This document shows, piece after piece, positions 60,334 to 64,000 of a stretch of DNA of 64,000 bases. Positions within the stretch are counted from its first letter, which is position 1, and every line of letters starts with the position of its first letter. The DNA is taken from positions 48,336 through 112,335 of the forward strand of contig DATJYC010000011.1 of NCBI GenBank assembly GCA_035499735.1. Direction: 5' to 3'. The stretch is from VBDM01 sp035499735. GTDB lineage: Bacteria > Pseudomonadota > Gammaproteobacteria > Burkholderiales > SG8-39. The notes under the pieces were generated by a model. That model saw nothing but the letters and a program-made list of their open reading frames with translations. It did no database searches and was not told the origin of the DNA. The position numbers and the translations under genes are program-made.

Positions 60334-61485
60334 CTACTTCGGCGCCGCCGGCGCGGCGTCCTCCGCCTGCGGGCTCACCGGAACGCCCGGGCGCAGCTTT
60401 AGCAGGTTGTCGAGAACCACGCGCTCCCCGGCTTTGAGCCCGGAGAGGACCAGCCAGTTCTGGCCGCTCCATTCGCCGGTCTGCACCTGGCGGATCGCGG
60501 CCTTGTTCTCGCTGTCCAGCACAAACAGGAAGTGCCCCTTCTCGTTCTGGAACACGGCGGTCTGCGGAACGAGGAAGGCGTCCCTGTATTCGCCCGCCGT
60601 GATGCGCACGCGCACGAACTGCCCGGGCAGCAGGCGCACCTTCGGGTTGTCGAACTCGGCGCGCAACTCCTGGGTCGCGACGCGCGAATCGATCTGCGTC
60701 GCCGCGAAGTTGAGACGGCCCTTTAGCGGATAAACCGACTCGTCCGGGAGCACGAGGCGGATGTCTTGGCCCGCGCCCGGGGTGAGCTTGCCGCCTGCCA
60801 CCTTTGCGAGATCCGATTCCGACAGGCTGAAGCGCACCCAGGCGGGCTCGACCTGGATGAGCGTCGTCAGCAGGCTCGAGTCCTGCCCGGCGGTGACGAG
60901 GCTGCCCTCGGAGCGCGCGATCCGTCCGGTCACGCCCGAGACGGGCGCGGTGACGCGCGTGTACGACAGGTTCAGCTCGGCCTGGCGCACGTTGGCCTCG
61001 GCCGCCTGCACCGTGGCGACCGAAAGCTTCTGCGCCGAAACCGCGTCGTCGAACTCCTTCTGGCTGATGGCACGCTCCTCGGCGAGCGCCTTCAGCCTCA
61101 CCGCCTCGCGCGCGGTCTGCTCCTGCCGCGCGCGCTCCTGGGCGAGTTGAGCCTGCGCCTGCGCGAGCGCGATCTCGTAGGGCGCGGGATCGATCTGGAA
61201 TAGGGGAGCGCCTTCCTTGACGATCTGGCCCTCCTTGTAGAGCTGCTTGAGCAGGATCCCCGACACGCGTGCGCGGATTTCGACTTCCTTCGATCCCTGC
61301 ACCTGGCCGACGGCCTCGAGGACGATGGGCACGTTCTGCGGGGCCGCCGCGCGGACCTTCGCCGTCACCGCCACGGGCGTCTGCGACGGCCGCGTGGCGG
61401 CGTCGCCGCGGTCGCAGGCGGCGAGCGCGGAGGCGAGAACGACGGCGAGCGCAAGGACGGCCGCTGAGTTCGGGATCGGGGGCAT
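60334..61485 (-). CDS. RND efflux periplasmic adaptor subunit (AcrA/MexA-like)
   Basis: The 383-residue lipoprotein has lipobox LAAC (Cys24), lipoyl-like halves (VQGSKEVEIRARVSGILLK and YTRVTAPVSGVTGRI), a coiled-coil hairpin rich in Ala/Gln/Glu between them, and a beta-barrel domain. It links the RND pump with the outer-membrane channel. The ATG at 61485 is chosen; a TTG at 61515 would lie within the operator. Confidence 0.94.
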   Translation of the reverse strand: MPPIPNSAAVLALAVVLASALAACDRGDAATRPSQTPVAVTAKVRAAAPQNVPIVLEAVGQVQGSKEVEIRARVSGILLKQLYKEGQIVKEGAPLFQIDPAPYEIALAQAQAQLAQERARQEQTAREAVRLKALAEERAISQKEFDDAVSAQKLSVATVQAAEANVRQAELNLSYTRVTAPVSGVTGRIARSEGSLVTAGQDSSLLTTLIQVEPAWVRFSLSESDLAKVAGGKLTPGAGQDIRLVLPDESVYPLKGRLNFAATQIDSRVATQELRAEFDNPKVRLLPGQFVRVRITAGEYRDAFLVPQTAVFQNEKGHFLFVLDSENKAAIRQVQTGEWSGQNWLVLSGLKAGERVVLDNLLKLRPGVPVSPQAEDAAPAAPK

Positions 61486-61506
61486 TGTTGGAATCCGGGC
61501 GCTTAG

Positions 61507-61534
61507 TATATACAATCGCTCATGAATGTATATT
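61507..61534. promoter_or_regulatory. TetR-type operator between efflux operon and its regulator
   Basis: ATATACA (61508-61514) and TGTATAT (61527-61533) form a perfect inverted repeat with a 12-base spacer. The inner part CATGAATGTA resembles the known AcrR/TtgR operators. TATACT on the minus strand (61510-61505) and TATATT on the plus strand (61529-61534) are candidate -10 boxes overlapping it, so binding would repress both directions. Confidence 0.75.
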
Positions 61535-61553
61535 GAAGAATACAGACCCGCGC

Positions 61554-62171
61554 GTGCGTAGAACCAAGGAAGAATCCGAGCGGACCCGGCGCCGGATCAT
61601 CGCCGCGGCCCGGCGGGTGTTCGCCCGCCAGGGGGTGAGGCGCACGACGCTGGAGGAGGTGGCGCAGGCGGCCGGCGTGACGCGCGGGGCCATCTACTGG
61701 CATTTCGCGGGCAAGACCGATCTCTTCTACGCCATGCGCGAGCAGGTGTCGCTGCCGACGATCGACACCGGTTTCGCCGCGTCGGCGTCGGACGCCGCCG
61801 ATCCGCTCGGGAGTGCCGAGCGCTATCTGCGCGGCGTGGTCGCGTCGCTGCGGGACCCGGCCGCTCGCGAGACGTTCCGCATCATGACGTTCAAGTGTGA
61901 GTACGTCGGCGAGCTGGGGCGCGAGCTCGGGCGCCAGCGCAGCCGCTGCGCGGAGCTTACGGAGAGGCTGGCGCAGGTCTACCGGCGGGCGCAGCGCGCC
62001 GGGCAGCTTCGCCGCCACCTTGCGCCGGCCGCGGCCGCCCTGGCGACCTGCGGCTTCCTGATCGGCTTCGTGCGGCTGTGGCTGATGGATGGAGCTGGCG
62101 GGCCGGTCCGCAAGCGGGCCGGCGCGATCATCAAGTCGCACATCGACGGCTATCGCCGCGACGGGCGCTGA
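61554..62171 (+). CDS. TetR/AcrR family repressor of the efflux operon (TtgR/AcrR-like)
   Basis: The 205-residue regulator has a TetR helix-turn-helix (about 10-55: RIIAAARRVFARQGVRRTTL, then VTRGAIYWHFAGKTDLFYAM) nearly identical in type to TtgR/AcrR, and a helical ligand domain (TetR_C_2-like). It would bind the palindrome just upstream and release it when a hydrophobic drug binds. The GTG at 61554 gives VRRTKEES, the usual AcrR start; an in-frame TTG at 61533 is possible but overlaps the operator. Confidence 0.92.
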   Translation: MRRTKEESERTRRRIIAAARRVFARQGVRRTTLEEVAQAAGVTRGAIYWHFAGKTDLFYAMREQVSLPTIDTGFAASASDAADPLGSAERYLRGVVASLRDPAARETFRIMTFKCEYVGELGRELGRQRSRCAELTERLAQVYRRAQRAGQLRRHLAPAAAALATCGFLIGFVRLWLMDGAGGPVRKRAGAIIKSHIDGYRRDGR

Positions 62172-62222
62172 CCGCTTCGCGCGGGGCTTTACACCCTTCG
62201 TTCCGCCGGATTAGGCTTCGGC

Positions 62223-62939
62223 ATGCGCCGCATCGTGCTGGACACCGAGACCACCGGCCTGAACGCCGCGCTCGGCGACCGCATCATCGAGCTCGGCTGC
62301 GTGGAGATCATCAACCGCAGCGTCACCGGCAACCACTTCCACCGCTACGTCAATCCCGAGCGCAGAAGCGAGGAGGGCGCCCTCAGGGTGCACGGGATCA
62401 CGGGCGAGTTCCTCCAGGACAAGCCCAAATTCCGGGAGATCGCGGCGGAGTTCCTCGACTACATACGCGGCGCGGAGCTCGTGATCCACAACGCCGCTTT
62501 CGATCTCGAGTTCCTCAACCTGGAGCTGGGCAGGATCGGGCAGGCCCCGGTCGATGAGCATTGCGCCGCGGTGGTGGACTCGCTCGCGCTCGCGCGCGAG
62601 CTGCATCCGGGCAAGAAGAACTCGCTGGACGCACTGTGCGAGCGCTACCAGGTCGACAATACCCACCGCACGCTGCACGGGGCTCTGCTCGACGCGTCGC
62701 TCCTCGCCGAGGTCTACCTCGCGATGACCCGAGGCCAGGACAGCCTGGCGATCGACCTGGAGGCGCCGCGACCGGCATCGCAGGCCTGGACCACCGAAGG
62801 CGAGCGTCCGCGCCTCATCGTCGTTCCGGCGAGCGCGGAAGAGCTCGCCGAGCACGAGCGCCTTCTCGAGGCGATCGAGGCCGAGAATCGGACGCCCAGC
62901 GTGTGGCGGCGCCTTGAGGCGGCCGTGGAGCTTCGCTGA
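62223..62939 (+). CDS. dnaQ: DNA polymerase III epsilon subunit (3'-5' proofreading exonuclease)
   Basis: The 238-residue DEDDh exonuclease has Asp7 and Glu9 (VLDTETTG), Asp94 (NAAFDLEFLN) and His152/Asp157 (HGALLDASLLAEVYL). A flexible tail with a polymerase-binding C-terminal segment follows. It proofreads newly made DNA as part of the replicase core. It lies 51 bases after the TetR gene; in related genomes it directly follows rnhA. Confidence 0.95.
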   Translation: MRRIVLDTETTGLNAALGDRIIELGCVEIINRSVTGNHFHRYVNPERRSEEGALRVHGITGEFLQDKPKFREIAAEFLDYIRGAELVIHNAAFDLEFLNLELGRIGQAPVDEHCAAVVDSLALARELHPGKKNSLDALCERYQVDNTHRTLHGALLDASLLAEVYLAMTRGQDSLAIDLEAPRPASQAWTTEGERPRLIVVPASAEELAEHERLLEAIEAENRTPSVWRRLEAAVELR

Positions 62940-62953
62940 AAGGGTGTGCGAGA

Positions 62954-64000
62954 ATGGCGCAGGCGAAGAGACCCATGTCAGGCCCCAATCCCTTCGAGAC
63001 GGATCTCGACAAGAACCCGGCCAACTACGCGCCCCTGACGCCCCTCGGCTTCATCGAGCGCGCGGCCTACGTGCATCCGAGGCGGACCGCCGTCGTCCAC
63101 GGCTCGCGCCGCTACACGTGGATGGAGACCTATGCGCGCTGCCGCCGGCTCGCCTCGGCGCTCGCCAGGCGCGGAATCGGCGCGGGCGATACGGTCGCCG
63201 TCATGCTGTCCAACACCCCCGAGATGTACGAATGCAACTTCGGCGTGCCGATGGCGGGCGCGGTGCTGAACGCGCTCAACACGCGGCTCGACGCCGAGGC
63301 GATCGCGTTCATGCTCGATCACGGCGGCGCGAAGGTTCTCGTCACCGACCGCGAGTTCTCGGCCACGATCGAGAAGGCCATTGCGCTCGCGAAGGCAAGG
63401 CCCTTCGTCGTCGACGTCGAGGACGCCGAGTACGCGGGGCCGGGAAAGCGCATCGGAGCGGTCGACTACGAGTCGTTCGTGGCTGGCGGCGATCCGCGGT
63501 TCGCGTGGCAGCCTCCCGGTGACGAGTGGAACGCGATCTCGCTCAACTACACCTCGGGCACGACCGGCAACCCCAAGGGCGTCGTCTATCATCACCGCGG
63601 CGCGTATCTCAACGCGATCTGCAACATCGTCACCTGGGCGATGCCGCACCACGCTGTTTACCTGTGGACGCTGCCGATGTTCCACTGCAACGGCTGGTGC
63701 TTCGCGTGGACGCTCGCGGCGTGCGCCGGCGTCAACGTCTGCTTGCGGAAGGTGGAGGCGAAGGCGATCTTCGACCTGATCCGCACCCACAAGGTCGCCT
63801 ACTACTGCGGCGCGCCGATCGTGCACCTGACGCTGATCAACGCGCCGGCCGAGATGAAGCAGGGGATCGAGCACACGGTTCACTGTCTCGTCGCCGGCGC
63901 AGCGCCGCCCGCGGCGGTGATCGAGGGGATGGAGCGGATGGGCTTCGATATCACCCACGTCTACGGCCTCACTGAAACGTATGGTCCCGCGGCGGTGAGT
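62954..64000 (+). CDS. Acyl-CoA synthetase, AMP-forming (AlkK/DmdB-like; 3' end outside window)
   Basis: The frame opens at the ATG at 62954 and is still open at the window edge, giving 349 codons of an expected ~540-550. Seen are the N-terminal PLTPLGFIERAAYVHPRRTAVV, the P-loop YTSGTTGNPKGVVYHHRG at about 195-212, LPMFHCNGWCF, and the VYGLTETYGPA motif at the end. This pattern belongs to the medium-chain fatty acid / 3-methylmercaptopropionate-CoA ligase group. The substrate is unknown; it may feed beta-oxidation. Confidence 0.88.
   Translation, partial: MAQAKRPMSGPNPFETDLDKNPANYAPLTPLGFIERAAYVHPRRTAVVHGSRRYTWMETYARCRRLASALARRGIGAGDTVAVMLSNTPEMYECNFGVPMAGAVLNALNTRLDAEAIAFMLDHGGAKVLVTDREFSATIEKAIALAKARPFVVDVEDAEYAGPGKRIGAVDYESFVAGGDPRFAWQPPGDEWNAISLNYTSGTTGNPKGVVYHHRGAYLNAICNIVTWAMPHHAVYLWTLPMFHCNGWCFAWTLAACAGVNVCLRKVEAKAIFDLIRTHKVAYYCGAPIVHLTLINAPAEMKQGIEHTVHCLVAGAAPPAAVIEGMERMGFDITHVYGLTETYGPAAVS

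Noticed and set aside
1..64000. tRNA, rRNA, CRISPR arrays, insertion sequences, integrases
   Set aside because: No cloverleaf, array of spaced repeats, terminal inverted repeats or transposase/integrase motifs were seen on reading the window.

Overview
The window is about 64 kb of GC-rich, densely coded bacterial DNA and is best read as a betaproteobacterium (Burkholderiales-like). The reasons are the gene order mdh / sdhCDAB-sdhE-gltA-sucA-sucB-lpd-zapE, the gloB-methyltransferase-rnhA series with dnaQ nearby, four Bug-type (tripartite tricarboxylate) periplasmic binding proteins and a TetR-controlled RND pump. No rRNA, tRNA, CRISPR array, insertion sequence or complete phage gene was seen. 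No intergenic gap exceeds about 150 bases, apart from about 260 bases beside a decayed gene near 2.1 kb.

Layout. 1-2.6 kb: small membrane proteins, a GFA-family protein, an FMN-dependent 2-hydroxyacid dehydrogenase and a broken TIR-like gene of visibly lower GC. 2.6-18.1 kb, all minus strand: mdh, prpB, prpC, a secreted protein, prpD and acnA, running on into a Bug protein, a thiamine-diphosphate enzyme, DoxX, a gallate dioxygenase, a barrel-like protein, a second Bug protein and a TcuA-like flavoprotein. 18.2-30.2 kb, plus strand: succinate dehydrogenase, citrate synthase, 2-oxoglutarate dehydrogenase (E1, E2, E3, with a cupin gene between E2 and E3) and ZapE. 30.2-35.3 kb: AcuI-like reductase, a response regulator with a degenerate GGDEF domain, prpE and two GlcG/HbpS proteins, closed by a strong bidirectional terminator. 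35.3-42.1 kb: an amidohydrolase and a hydrolase, fumC, an outer-membrane protein behind a perfect FNR-type site, a YciI-like protein, a small lipoprotein, a glutathionyl-hydroquinone reductase and a gentisate-type dioxygenase. 42.1-51.2 kb: MipA/OmpV-like protein, dienelactone hydrolase, YtcJ-like amidohydrolase, two tandem Bug proteins, SMP-30 protein, a LivJ-like binding protein and a PEBP protein. 51.2-64 kb: AEC transporter, MltD, GloB, methyltransferase, RNase HI, an RND efflux operon with its TetR regulator and operator, DnaQ, and a partial acyl-CoA ligase.

How the genes fit together. The window encodes a full route for propionate: PrpE and an AcuI-like reductase make propionyl-CoA, PrpC/PrpD/AcnA/PrpB turn it with oxaloacetate into pyruvate and succinate, and Sdh, FumC and Mdh regenerate oxaloacetate. 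Around this core lie catabolic genes for aromatic and carboxylic acids whose products would enter the same cycle. No strongly supported undescribed system was found. The most useful leads are the decayed TIR-like gene, the FNR-type promoter, the efflux module lying between rnhA and dnaQ, the quinone reductase/dioxygenase pair, and an outer-membrane gene with no ordinary start codon ahead of its signal peptide.
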